DNA of 64,000 bases from Cocos nucifera (taxonomy: Eukaryota > Streptophyta > Magnoliopsida > Arecales > Arecaceae): NCBI GenBank assembly GCA_006176705.1, contig QRFJ01000507.1, positions 523,953-587,952 on the forward strand, given 5' to 3'. The notes under the pieces were generated by a model. It saw only the letters and a list, made by a program, of their open reading frames with translations. It was not told the DNA's origin and did no database searches. A program made the translations under genes and the position numbers. Positions 33,801-45,800 of the stretch are shown here, piece after piece. How positions within the stretch are numbered: the stretch's first letter is position 1; each line of letters opens with the position of its first letter.

Positions 33801-36800
33801 AATTATTTTGTTCATCTAAGTGTTTTCTCAAGTCTTATGCAAGTTATCCATTTACAATATGAAATCCAATAAATGATAATATATTCCAAAAAAATCCAAT
33901 AAATATTACATCAATTTCATCAATTCACCAGGATAACAAGGATGCACGGCATGTTAAGACGTATGAGGTCACACTCAAAGATAAAGACTTTGTTGAGGGT
34001 CCATGGGCACAAAATAATCTTGATAATGGGGCTGGTCTTCTAATACCTGTTCCTATGCCTCTTGGTGGTGTAATAATTATTGGGGAAGAAACAATCGTGT
34101 ATTGTAGTGCGACTGCATTTAAAGCTATACCAATCAGACCAGTAAGCAATTTGCCTGCTTGCAATTTTCCTTTCCCAGTTTTACTTGCACGTTTTTGTGT
34201 CCTTTTCCCTATCATTGCTAACTTTATCCTTTTTCCCCTAATCCATTGGCATGGTCTTAGTCTATTATAAGAGCCTATGGAAGAGTTGATGTGGATGGTT
34301 CTCGATATTTGCTTAGTGACAATGCAGGTCTTCTGCATCTGCTCGTCATTGCCCATGAGAGAGAAAGGTGAAGTGCATATTTATTTTTCAAAATGTACCA
34401 TTATTTGTTGGGGAAACTGCACTCCTACCAGCCAAAGCTTTCGCTAGAGCAGATTTATAACTGATGTACTCCTCTTTATTTATTCATGTTATTTACTGAG
34501 AGATTTTATTTTCTTTTTTCTGTTGAACTAGGGTAACTGGACTCAAAATTGAACACTTGGGAGAGACCTCTGTGGCGTCAACAATATCTTATCTTGATAA
34601 TGCAGTTGTTTATGTTGGTTCAAGTTATGGAGATTCTCAGGTATGATAGTAATAAAATGCAGAAAAACACTGCTTTATATTTTACCTATATTGAGAAGCA
34701 TTCATTCTGATGGTTGTGGTATTTTTCCTAGAATATAGGAAGGTCTTGCTAAGTTGACTTCCTTGGATGTCTGTTTCTATTGAATTGCTTGCATTAATAG
34801 TTTTCAAGTTGTTTTGGTACTTAACCCCCTTTTTTTCTGCATGTTGTGTCTTTCAATGTATCGCACTGAATTGTGATTTGAACTTTCTCAACAGCTGATA
34901 AAACTGAATCTGCAACCTGATGCGAAAGGTTCGTATGTTGAAGTTCTTGAAAGATATGTCAATCTTGGGCCTATAGTGGACTTCTGTGTCGTTGATCTTG
35001 AGAGGCAAGGTCAGGGTCAGGTTGTTACATGCTCAGGAGCTTATAAAGATGGTTCCCTTCGCGTAGTTCGGAATGGCATAGGGATTAATGAACAGGTTGG
35101 CCTATTTTTGTTATTCGCATCCTTTGAGGTTATGGCAGCCTAGTTTCGTTGGAGTACACTAATGATATCTTCACTTGTTATCAGGCATCAGTAGAACTGC
35201 AAGGCATCAAAGGCTTGTGGTCTTTAAGATCTTCGACTAATGATCCATATGACACCTTCTTGGTTGTAAGCTTTATTAGCGAGACACGTATTCTGGCAAT
35301 GAATATGGATGATGAATTAGAAGAAACTGAGATAGAAGGATTTTATGCACAAGCACAAACCTTGTTTTGCCACAATGCTGTGCATGATCAGCTTGTACAG
35401 GTTTAACTCCTAGCACAATTCAATATGGTTGTTTTCGTCAAGTTCAGATAGCATGCTACCATAATTTATGCTAACTAGAGATATGCTATCCTATCATAGA
35501 GAACAATTGCATATTTTAAAAATGGAAGTTGCTGAAATGTCCTACTACTACTAAGCACACATATACATGTATCATAAGTTGAACATTTATTAGTTCACCC
35601 TATAAACTATTGTTGGCAGACTGACATTTTCTACAAAACAGGTTACTGCTAACTCTGTTCGTTTAGTGAGTTCTACATCTCGGGATTTGCTGGATCAATG
35701 GAAGGCACCTTCAGGGTTCTCTGTCAATGTTGCTACTGCTAATGCCTCTCAGGTTCGTTAAAGTCTTATTCTACCATACTGATTGGCAACTGGTAAAAAT
35801 TTGAAAATATAAGCCAATTTTTGAAGTCAAATATGAGAATGAATCCTGGAGTTTTCTTTAAAACACTGTAGCGGTGGCTAAGAAATTGAAATAGATAGGA
35901 AATATGGTGAGAATAAAACCTCTCAAGTGAATAAAAAGGTGGGTGGTACTATCTTCATTTTGCATTTGGTGTCACTTTATATGTACATAATCTCAATTCA
36001 GTTCACCTTGTGGTTCTCTAAAGTTGCATCAAGTTTCAAGACTGACTTAACGATGATTATGGTTGTTGATGTGAATAAAACAAAATTTTCTATTGGATCT
36101 TGCAGTTTCATGGCATTATTGATGTTCTTACAAAAATTTTCCCTCTAAGAATTAAATTGGGTGGAGACTAGAGATGTCTTTGTATTGAGAGGCTAATAAA
36201 CATAACCATCAACCATGTCTCAAGTAATCAGGATTGGCTTTTTAAATCCCCATTTGCCAAGCAATCCTATTTGACAAGAGGCTAGTTGTCCAGGAAAGAT
36301 CGCAGTCTTGGAATTATATTGGTTTGATCTCAACCTTTTAAATCTTGTTACTGGCGCAAATGATCCGATCATGGCCACCCAACTGAATAGCACTAGATTT
36401 TGTTAATTTGAGTCAACTATGAACGAAGCTCATTCAAAAGCAAGTTATTACAGTCTTTAACGTTCCCAGCCAATTTTCTGGAGTCTCTACCACGGATTGA
36501 ATACCAGCTCCAACATGGTCTGGACCCAAGATTAACAAGAATGATTTGATCTAGGCCATCTACCAATCTTGAAGCTTATTGAGATTTCAGAGGGGTTGCA
36601 CATGAGCATGTGACATTTTTTGGTCAGTGGATTGAATATTTGAAATCTTGTTGATTAGTCATGTATGTAGAAAGGCTTTCACCTATTGATTGTATATGGA
36701 AGGGTTCTCACGAACAAGGGACTAAAGCTTTCACTTCTTGATCCAACCCCCAAAAGTTTATTTTTTCAAGGTATTAGAAATTTTGCTCCAAGTTTGACAT

Positions 36801-39800
36801 CTTACCATAGAATTTCGTACCGATCCGAACCAGCCGGTATACCCCGTACCAAATCGGACCGGTCGGGAGCTGGTCCAATTTGGCCTTTTTTTTGGAAAAA
36901 TGGCTCGAACTGCAGCGAACTGGTCGGTTCCGTGTAATACAAGCCTCAATCGCATGGTTTGGGCTCGTTCGGCTTGGTTCACTGTCGAACTGAGCCGCAC
37001 GTGCATGGGGCATGGGTAGGGGATAGGTGGGTGTGGTAGCCCTGTGGTTCTGCCTTGCAGCGAACCAAGCCGCATGTGCATGGGGCATGGATGGGGTGGG
37101 AGGTGGGGTAGTCCTGTCATTCTGCATTCCATTCGAAAGGCAGAACGGGCTTTGAATCGAAGAGAAAAAGCAAACCACTCCAACAATCCGGATTTTTCAC
37201 AATTTCATCAAGAAACCAAGATATTTCAATCGGATTCAACGTAATCCATAATCCAACATTTTCTCACAATTATTTTTTTTTAATTTTTGCTATCGAAAAA
37301 TGGTAGCAAATAGAAAAATATTCGTTATATGCTGTAGATCTTTGGATGATCTACATAATGATGCTAAAATTATTAATTTTTATTAATTATATATATTTTA
37401 AAATAAAAAATATATTTTTGAAAAAAATAATAAAAAATAACTGTAAAATTGGAATATTGTTTAGGACGATTCAAGTTACTTTCAGTATAAAATTTGTCCG
37501 ATTGTGAAGATTTTGATGCATGATGCGCATAATAACCCAGACCTACTTTTGAATAAAATTAAAAAATAAATAGCATTTAACGCATGTTCATGGATTTAGA
37601 AAAATGTATGTAGCATTCATGATATGTTTCTACTTAGATCTAAACTTAAATGACTTTTTAGAATTTTAAAATAAAAAAAATATTTTTTAATTTACTTAAA
37701 TAATAAAAAATATGTAATCAATTTTTAAAAATATGCAAAATTAGTAATATATTTTAGCTAATTCAGAAGTATTATTTAAGGCGCATAACATATTTTTTTG
37801 ATCTTATGAGATTTAACATTATTATCTAATATAGAAAAAATAGATATAAATAAAAATTATGAGATTAGAAGTATGAAATATATTATTCAGATATATTTTT
37901 TGAAGTTTAAAAATTAGATTTTCTTTTTAGGTTGACAATTTTATTATTTTTATGTAATTAAATTGACGTGTTTTTGTTAAACTTGCATAAATGAATAAGG
38001 ATCCAAAATATGACATTGATTAGGACCATGGTGAGATGCTCTCTGCTCGACATCATTGGAGATGCAAATAGTGCAACATAGTTCAAGGGGTGATTAGGTT
38101 GAAGCAACATTTGGTTGGTAGTTATCATGATGTAGCAATGTACCGAAAATGCCCACAGGAGGTCTGGTAGCTGATGAAGCACTTCGCTGATTTCAAAGCA
38201 GCGAAGGAGTGGGCAAAGCAGAAGAGGATGGAGGTGGACTATCGAGTCGCAGAACCATCTTTCTATCACTCTAGAGAGTCAGAGGCCTTTGCTCCAGATG
38301 ACGAAGCACAGATCGAGGCTACATTTAGGTGAGTCTAGATGATCAGTATCGATTGAAGTTGGCTAGAGAACGATTTGGGCTATCATGTTATGAATGCAAG
38401 CATAGTATTTCATCTATATTAGGGGCTTTTGGCAGTAGGAGGTCCTCTAGAGATATTCCAGCAGGAGCTATCATCCATGATTTAGATTCATATGCTTTTT
38501 CCAGCAAGAATTCAAAGCAATAGAGGACTGACAATATGTTGAAGAAGGATTAGAAGGATATGTGGTGAGCTATTGGATCATGGTTTATTTCAGCCATATT
38601 CCAGCAAATGCAGCAGGCAATATTTATTATTGGTATGCCATTTCAGCCATACAACCTGCCGGCTCGAGTATAGATCCTTCAGGATGTAGAGGTATCCAAA
38701 GTTATTAAAGGCATAAGGTGCACCGAGGTCTAAAGGGTGATAGGAGCCTAGGCGCAAGGTGCAAGGCGCAGGGCGCGCTTGAGCAAGACGAGGCGTATAT
38801 TTTTTAAAAATAAGATGAAATATATATAATATGTAAAATTATATATTTTCAAACTACAATCAAAATATCATTAATACTAAAAGTCTAAAATGCAAACTCA
38901 TTAAAGTTTCAACACAAAATATGTAGTATACGAACATTCAAGTAAAATATTGTTCACAATAAGCACACCACAACAAAATAAAAATTACACTAACACAAGT
39001 ATATAACTAAGTAGTCTAAAATCCTAATTAAAAGTTCTAGCTAATCTCGCAATGAACAAGCAATGGATGTAATCTCCTAGTAGTCCTCATCATCGTCAAT
39101 GATAAGATCATCATCTTCTTCATCAGACTTGTGATCTCCAATATCTTGCTCTTCTTTTGAGTCCTCTAACTCCTCATCTTCAAGTTCTGATCTTGATGCT
39201 CTAGGTCTTGAAAGTAAAGTCCCCCTCTTGATGAAGAAGCATTTGTACTAACTCTTGTGCGATGTATAGGATCATCAACTCTAGCAGCCCTAGCAACAGC
39301 ATCCTAAGTCAAATCATCATCATCATACATCAACTCAACATCATCATCAGAATCTCCATCCATTCTTCCCACCAACCACTCATTACTATCGTCAATGTCC
39401 TTCAAAGAAATAGGATCAACGGTATCACGCCTATTATATCGATGCCTTAAGTCTCTATTGTATTTCACAAATACCAAATCATTCAATCGTTGTTGAGAAA
39501 GTCTATTCCTCTTTTTGCTATGAAGCTGCAAGAATGAAAAAATAAAATTATTTGATAATATAACTGCATCCAATCTAGAACATCTTAAAGCTATCACACA
39601 TAATAGTAATAGAGTTAGTACTTACATGTGAAAACACACTTCAATTTCTTTCACAACCGCTAGCACTACAAGTGAGGCTAAGAACTCTTACTGCAAATTT
39701 TTGTAAGTTTGGAGTTGAAGATCCATATGCAACCCACCACTCAACTGTTGATTAAACAAGTGTTAAGGTGCTTTTATATTATAAATATAAATAAGCATAT

Positions 39801-42800
39801 AACTAAATCTATAAAGCAAAATAAACCAATTTATTTACTTGGTGATTTTGTCTTCCTTTGCCTAACAGCCATGGGTATTCCAAAAAGGCCTTGAACATTT
39901 TTATACTTATTTAGCTCATCTGTAATCTTATCTTGCACTTCAACACGTGGAACTAGTCTTTGTATACACTTGTATAGGCCATCCATCACCTCTTTATCTT
40001 GCTAAATATTGGACTTTTCATAAAAGAACTCGGGGTTCAAATAATGGCCAGCTGCATGCAAAGGACGATGTAGTTAAGATTCCCACTGAGCATCAATAAT
40101 TTTAAAGACCTTGTACCTCTCTTCTCTACCAATGAAAGACTTGGTAATAGTTTCTTTTACCCTATCCATAATCTCATAGATATATCCCATAGGAGGTTTC
40201 TTCTTCCCATCCACTAATCGAAGGACACGAACAAGGGGGCCAGATAACTTAAGAATATAAACAATGTTAGTCCAAAATGTAGGCATCAAAACAGTACTAA
40301 CCGCTCTCTTGGCAGCTGACTCTTTTGCCCAAGGTTTGGAGTTCCACGCTTTGAAATTGAACATCTTCCTCAAGTTGTTCTTCTGATTATGTATTGATTG
40401 AAGAGTGATGAAGGCAGTTGCAAATCTAGTTTTAGTTGGCCTAAGTAGCTCTCTTTGCCCTGTGAAGCTCCTCATCAAGTTCACAATGCCTCTTTTGCTA
40501 TAAATGTATCCATTCAAAAAGATTGCCCTCTTCAATATTTTTTTAATTGCTGGAAGTTCAGCAATATCCTCCAACATCAAGTCAATACAATGGGCGGCAT
40601 ATGGTGACCAATATAAATTTGGCCTCTTTGCCTCCAACAATCTTCCTGTTCAAAATTCAGAAATTTGAATATTAAATTATAATTGTACTAAATAATTTTT
40701 TAAAACTTAAAAATGAAAAAGTTTATTCAAATTGAATTCTACCTATAGCTACATAATTAGAGGCATTGTCGGTCACCACTTGAATGACATTTGCTTCTCC
40801 AATTTGCTCCACTACTTCATCAAGTAATTTGAATAAGAGATTTCCACTCTTTACAATATGGGAAGCATCAATAGATTTGATGAATACCGATCCTTTAGGA
40901 GAGTTCATTAAAAAGTTGATTTTGTTCTTCTTTGCAATCTCATCTTTCCAACCATCTGACATAATCGAGCATCCATACCTTGCCCACTCTTTTTGGTGGC
41001 CCTTCATCAAATCTCTTGTATGCTCAACTTCTTTTCTTAACAAAGGAAAACCTCATGATAACTTGGAGGTTTCAAGCCAAGACCAAATTGTCCAATTGTT
41101 TTAATTGCAACAGCAAAGTTTGGATAATTCATGGCATTAAATGGAATTCCGGCATCATATATCCACCTAGCCACCTCTCTACAAGCTTTGTTTCTTAATT
41201 CTTTTTTGCAAACTTCATTGATAGTAGTTTGCTTTTCTCTGCCTTTTTTTCTACTACGAACAACCATTTCTGCATCAGGAGTAGAATACAAATCCATAGG
41301 ACACTTTTCTTTTGGTTTCTTTGAGCTAGGTGCCTTGCTACTGGCCATAGAACTTCCATTTGTTCCATCACTTTTTTTATTACGAGGACCAACCATCTCA
41401 ATTTCATCTTCTTCATCAACACCATGGTCTTCCATATCATCAAAATCAGGTAACAAATTACTTTGTTTCTTTTCCTCCACTTTTCTTAACATATAATCTT
41501 TAATCTCTTCACGAACATGTGGTGGACATTTTTGGCAACCTTTGGCATTTCGAAACCCTAACTATATGCTGTTTTGCCCGACAAATCCCTCCTTTAGTCA
41601 ATTTTCCACAAAAAAATACAAATAATATCTTTTTTATTTTTGCCCATTGGGTCAGCCAAATGTGCATACTTCCATGCTGGGTATTTTTTAAATGATCCAT
41701 GGCTTTTGGAATCCATTTTAACCTTCTAAAATCAACGGCAAAAAAATAAAATTCTATTACATACTGTTTAAAAAAAATCCTGTATGTTTAAAAAAAGATT
41801 TACTGTAGCTGAAAAAAATTGTATATTATTTTAAATAAACTATAAATAACTATAGATGAACAGTAAATTAAAAAAAATGTTACAGTAAATAACTGAAAAA
41901 AAACTGTAAATGAAAAAAAAAGTTACTGTAGATAAATAGTAAATTAAAAAAATTCTGTATATTATTTTAAAAAAATTGTAGATTGGGAAAATAACTGTAA
42001 CTGAAAAAAAAAGTACCGTAGATGAACAATAAATTTAAAAATATTTTAAAAAATAACTATGGATGAAAAAACTTTAAATTTAATTAAAAAAATAGATTAC
42101 TATAGATAAATAGTAAATAAAAAAAATTTGTGGATTATTTATTTAAAAAAACTGTAGATTGGAAAAAAAATGTAACTGAAAAAAAATTTATTGTAGATGA
42201 ACAGTAAATTAAAAAAGTATTTCTATATATTATTTAAAAAATACTGTAGATTAAAAAAAAAAAGAAGTAAAGAATGTTCTGGAAAAGAAAAGAGAAAGAA
42301 GAAAGAAAGAGGAAAAGAAAAAAAGGGCCGTGGGTCTTTCAAACGGGAAAAAAATAGGGGAGACGGATGGTGTTGCCCAAACGGGATCGTGGGTCTTCCT
42401 TCGTCTCTTCGATCGGCGAAAGAAGAGAGCAAAAGAAAGAAGACGCCGACCAAAGAAAAAAAACAGTGATTGGAACAGATGAAAGAAGAGAAAGAAAGAA
42501 AAGTAAAAAAGAAAATAAGAAAAATACTTGGTCCGACGGGGTCTTCGATCGGTGATCGTGGGCCTTGGTGCATCAATCGATGAGTGGTTCCTTTTCTCCC
42601 GCGGCTGAGGCTGTGCTTCGATGGGCGTCGGTCTTCGATCGGCGACCGTGGGTGCCGGTGAGTGGGTTCTCTTCTCCGGCGGTTGAGGTGGTGCTCGGAT
42701 GGATATGGATCTTTGATCGACGACCATGATTAAGTTTTTCTCTTTTTTTTCCTTTGCATCTGTCGGACTTCCCAAAACGTCACCGTTATGAGATGCAGAG

Positions 42801-45800
42801 CCTTAGGCGTGCGCCTTAAGAGCCTAGGCAGCGCCTTAGTCACCTTGCCTCGCCTGAGGGGGTAGGAGGCGCGAGGACTGTCACCTTGAGCCTTTTGTGC
42901 CTCAGGCGCGCCTTTAACAACCTTGGAGGTATCTATGGTGAGTTTTTTGATAATAATAATGAGCTGTAAAGATGGATTTCTTCTTAAAAGAATAAATGAT
43001 CCATATACAGACTGGCGGTGATGTATGATGGTTGGATCGATCTTACTAGACAGTATCATCAACTTATTGATTTATTGTGATGAAAATTTTTCACAAGTCA
43101 ATTGATGTTTCAGATAAGGCGCACGATGCTGCGTATATCCTTAGACTGATGGAGGAGGTGATCGATGAGGAGAGTAGAATGTCATGCAGGTCATCACAAA
43201 TAATAGACCGCAGTATAAGATGGCCGGGGAGTTACTGATGGAGTGACGACTGCATATTTATTAGATCCCATGTGATGCACATTGCATTGACCTTATGTTA
43301 ATGGATATTGAGAAGCTTCGTAGGGTGTAGTAGATTCTGTTCAAACTATTACTAGATTCATCTACAATTGTATATGGGTCCTATTATTGATACATACATA
43401 CATTAGGGGGAGATTTTGAGACCAGTTGTCACATAGGTTGCTATAAACTACATAGCACTTTATAGCCTTTTGTAGAAGAAAGCAGTCTTGCGTCGGATGT
43501 TTGTCAGTGTCGAGTGGTATGGGAGCAGATGTGCAAGGTCGGTACCAAGTCATGTGGAGAACTTGGTGATGAGTTAGTCATTCTAACAATGGACCGATAA
43601 GATAGCGAAAGCTATTAAGCCATTATACGAGGTGTTTCGGGCCATGGACAGCGAAAGATATCCCCAGATGAGCTTCTTGTATCACATGATGGAGAGGGCT
43701 AAGCAACAGATCAGTGAAATAGATCTGAAACATGTCCAGGAGTATGTTAGCATCATCGAGCACCGCTGTGACTATTAGATGGGTAGGGACTTGCATGTAG
43801 TTGGTAAACACGAAATCAAGAATCTTCTAAAAATTTTCTCTTGTACTTATATAAGTTTACTTAATTATTTATAAAATTTATTTGCAGCTTACTATATCAT
43901 ACTTGGGATAGATATGGATAATGAGATTCTGACTCCTCTCCGTAATGTGATATACAAGATGGTTAACTAAGGTGTGACACTATTTAGCTCAATTCAGTCT
44001 GTAGTCAATAACATACTTGTTAACTTATCAAATATATTTTCTACAGACGAAATAATTTAAAGAGGAGACCAACAGCTTGGGAGTTTCATCGGCTGTTGTA
44101 AGCAAAAAAAAGGAATGAATTCAGATAAATTAGATATCAATAACTATAAGACTTTGTTGGCATTACATGCCTACTAATTTCAGATAATCTGATATGTAAT
44201 TTTGCTTAATATTTTTGTAACTAAATGGTGAATTTATTTTGGACAGTCCAATGAAAATTTGAAAGATATGGCTATCCGCATTTTTTTCAGACGGTCTTCT
44301 CTAGTAGGTGAGTGCAATTGGTCAACTTTTGCCCTTATCTACACCAAGCAGTGAAACCGTCTGATACAGAAGCGCTTCAACGATTTTGTATATGTTCATT
44401 ATAATTTAAGGTTGAGTCAAATGTTTTTAGAAGGAAGTATATTTGAAGTACATGGATTTGACGATAGATGGTTATGCTGTTTATGATGAGGATCCGATGA
44501 TCGGATGGCTTGTAGGCCAGTAGCAGCAGGAGCTGGAGTTTGATAAGCTGGGATCTCCACCACGATCAGTTAGTTTGGTAGCTAGGAAGATTAGAGTGGA
44601 TTCGGGATAATGGACAAATAGAAATATTTCACATAAGGTTCCAGCTGATTTGCTATAGCTTGAAGGTCCACATAGGAGTCAATCATCATATGACTCCATG
44701 TTCGAGATATCCTCTTAGAGATTTGAGCGAGAACTGTTGAGATGAGGCCAGTCATCTCAATCAGAAAGAAATCCATCCTTCCAAGCATGGCAAAGGTAGT
44801 CACGGGGGGGCATGAGGGGATATCAAGCAACTGCTTAGCAAAAAGGCAGAAAAGACAGTTGCAGCCTCGTCGAAAGGGGAGTTAGCTCACTTAGATTCAG
44901 AGACCAGGGAAAGAGATGATGATAGTAGTCATGGATATGATGACCAAGGAGGACAGGAGACCATCGTTCATGAGATAGCTGCAGGATGGTCTTTGATTCA
45001 CCAGTAAGTCTCAATTTACGTATACCACACAAGATAGGGATCATGATGCATGAGCTGGTAAAGCCCGCGAGGATATGATTTCATTTAGATGACAGGTTTT
45101 TAGATGTCGTTCAACACACGATATAGCTGCATATGACCTCGTACATGTAAGATTCATAGATGTATTAGATTCATCAGCGCATTATGGATTCTATTATCCA
45201 CATGTAGCTTATGATCTATATGGATATGATGTATTCGAGTTATCATCTTCTAGTGGCTATTATCTTATGCAGTTCGAAGCATTTTATAGATCTGATTTTG
45301 CTGTCGGTATATTTGGATGGATCCCTCCACATCTGTATCATCAATTAGAGGATACTTTTCAGAGCCAGTGCTTAGGAGAGAGATCTGACATGTCTTACAA
45401 TCTAGCACGGATACCTTATGAGATGAGCATCCAAGACTACAATGTTGCTTGATTAGAGGGATCGGTTGATGTTCTTCCGAATTATGCAGATGATCCAAAT
45501 ATCTACGAGCATCATAGACACTCCAAAAATTAGATCAGTAGAGATCTTGAGGTTAGTATATTGTTCTTTATATTTTATACTTTAAATATATTTAATGCCG
45601 TTAAGGGCAAACCCTCACCTGCCGAAGTCTAACAGGATGCCAAGTCTTGGGGTGACTTCGTCCGGCGATGATAATTATGGCTAACTTCGGTCAGTGAGGA
45701 ATTCCTGCTTAGCGCCAAGATTGTAGACCTTCAACTTGGACTTGTTGGCCAACCTTCTGTGTTTCGATCGCCAACTTTCTTAGATAACTCCAGAATCTAC

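Larger units (their letters stand above)
38697..42925 (-). mobile_element. complete but dead hAT transposon nested in the first hAT
   Basis: 4229 bp with ends CAAAGTTATTAAAGGC and, as reverse complement of the right end, CAAGGTTGTTAAAGGC, flanked by the 8-bp duplication. Subterminal sequence on both sides is rich in GCGCCTT/AAGGCGC words. The transposase is on the minus strand and broken. The insertion splits the plus-strand hAT coding relic. Confidence 0.92.
37990..45535 (+). pseudogene. hAT-type transposase relic, plus strand, split by another hAT
   Basis: Segments in several frames match hAT (BED finger / DUF659 / hATC) transposases. A BED-type zinc-finger region lies at 38040-38170, followed by SRESEAFAPDDEAQ. 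After the nested element come DUF659-like sequence around 43020-43340 (SIDVSDKAHDAAYILRLMEE), a middle domain to about 43800, and an hATC-like dimerisation part at 44250-44410 (ENLKDMAIR, CNWSTFALIYTKQ). A Tyr/Ser-rich tail follows, open at 45267-45452. Many stops and shifts show it is long dead. Confidence 0.7.
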
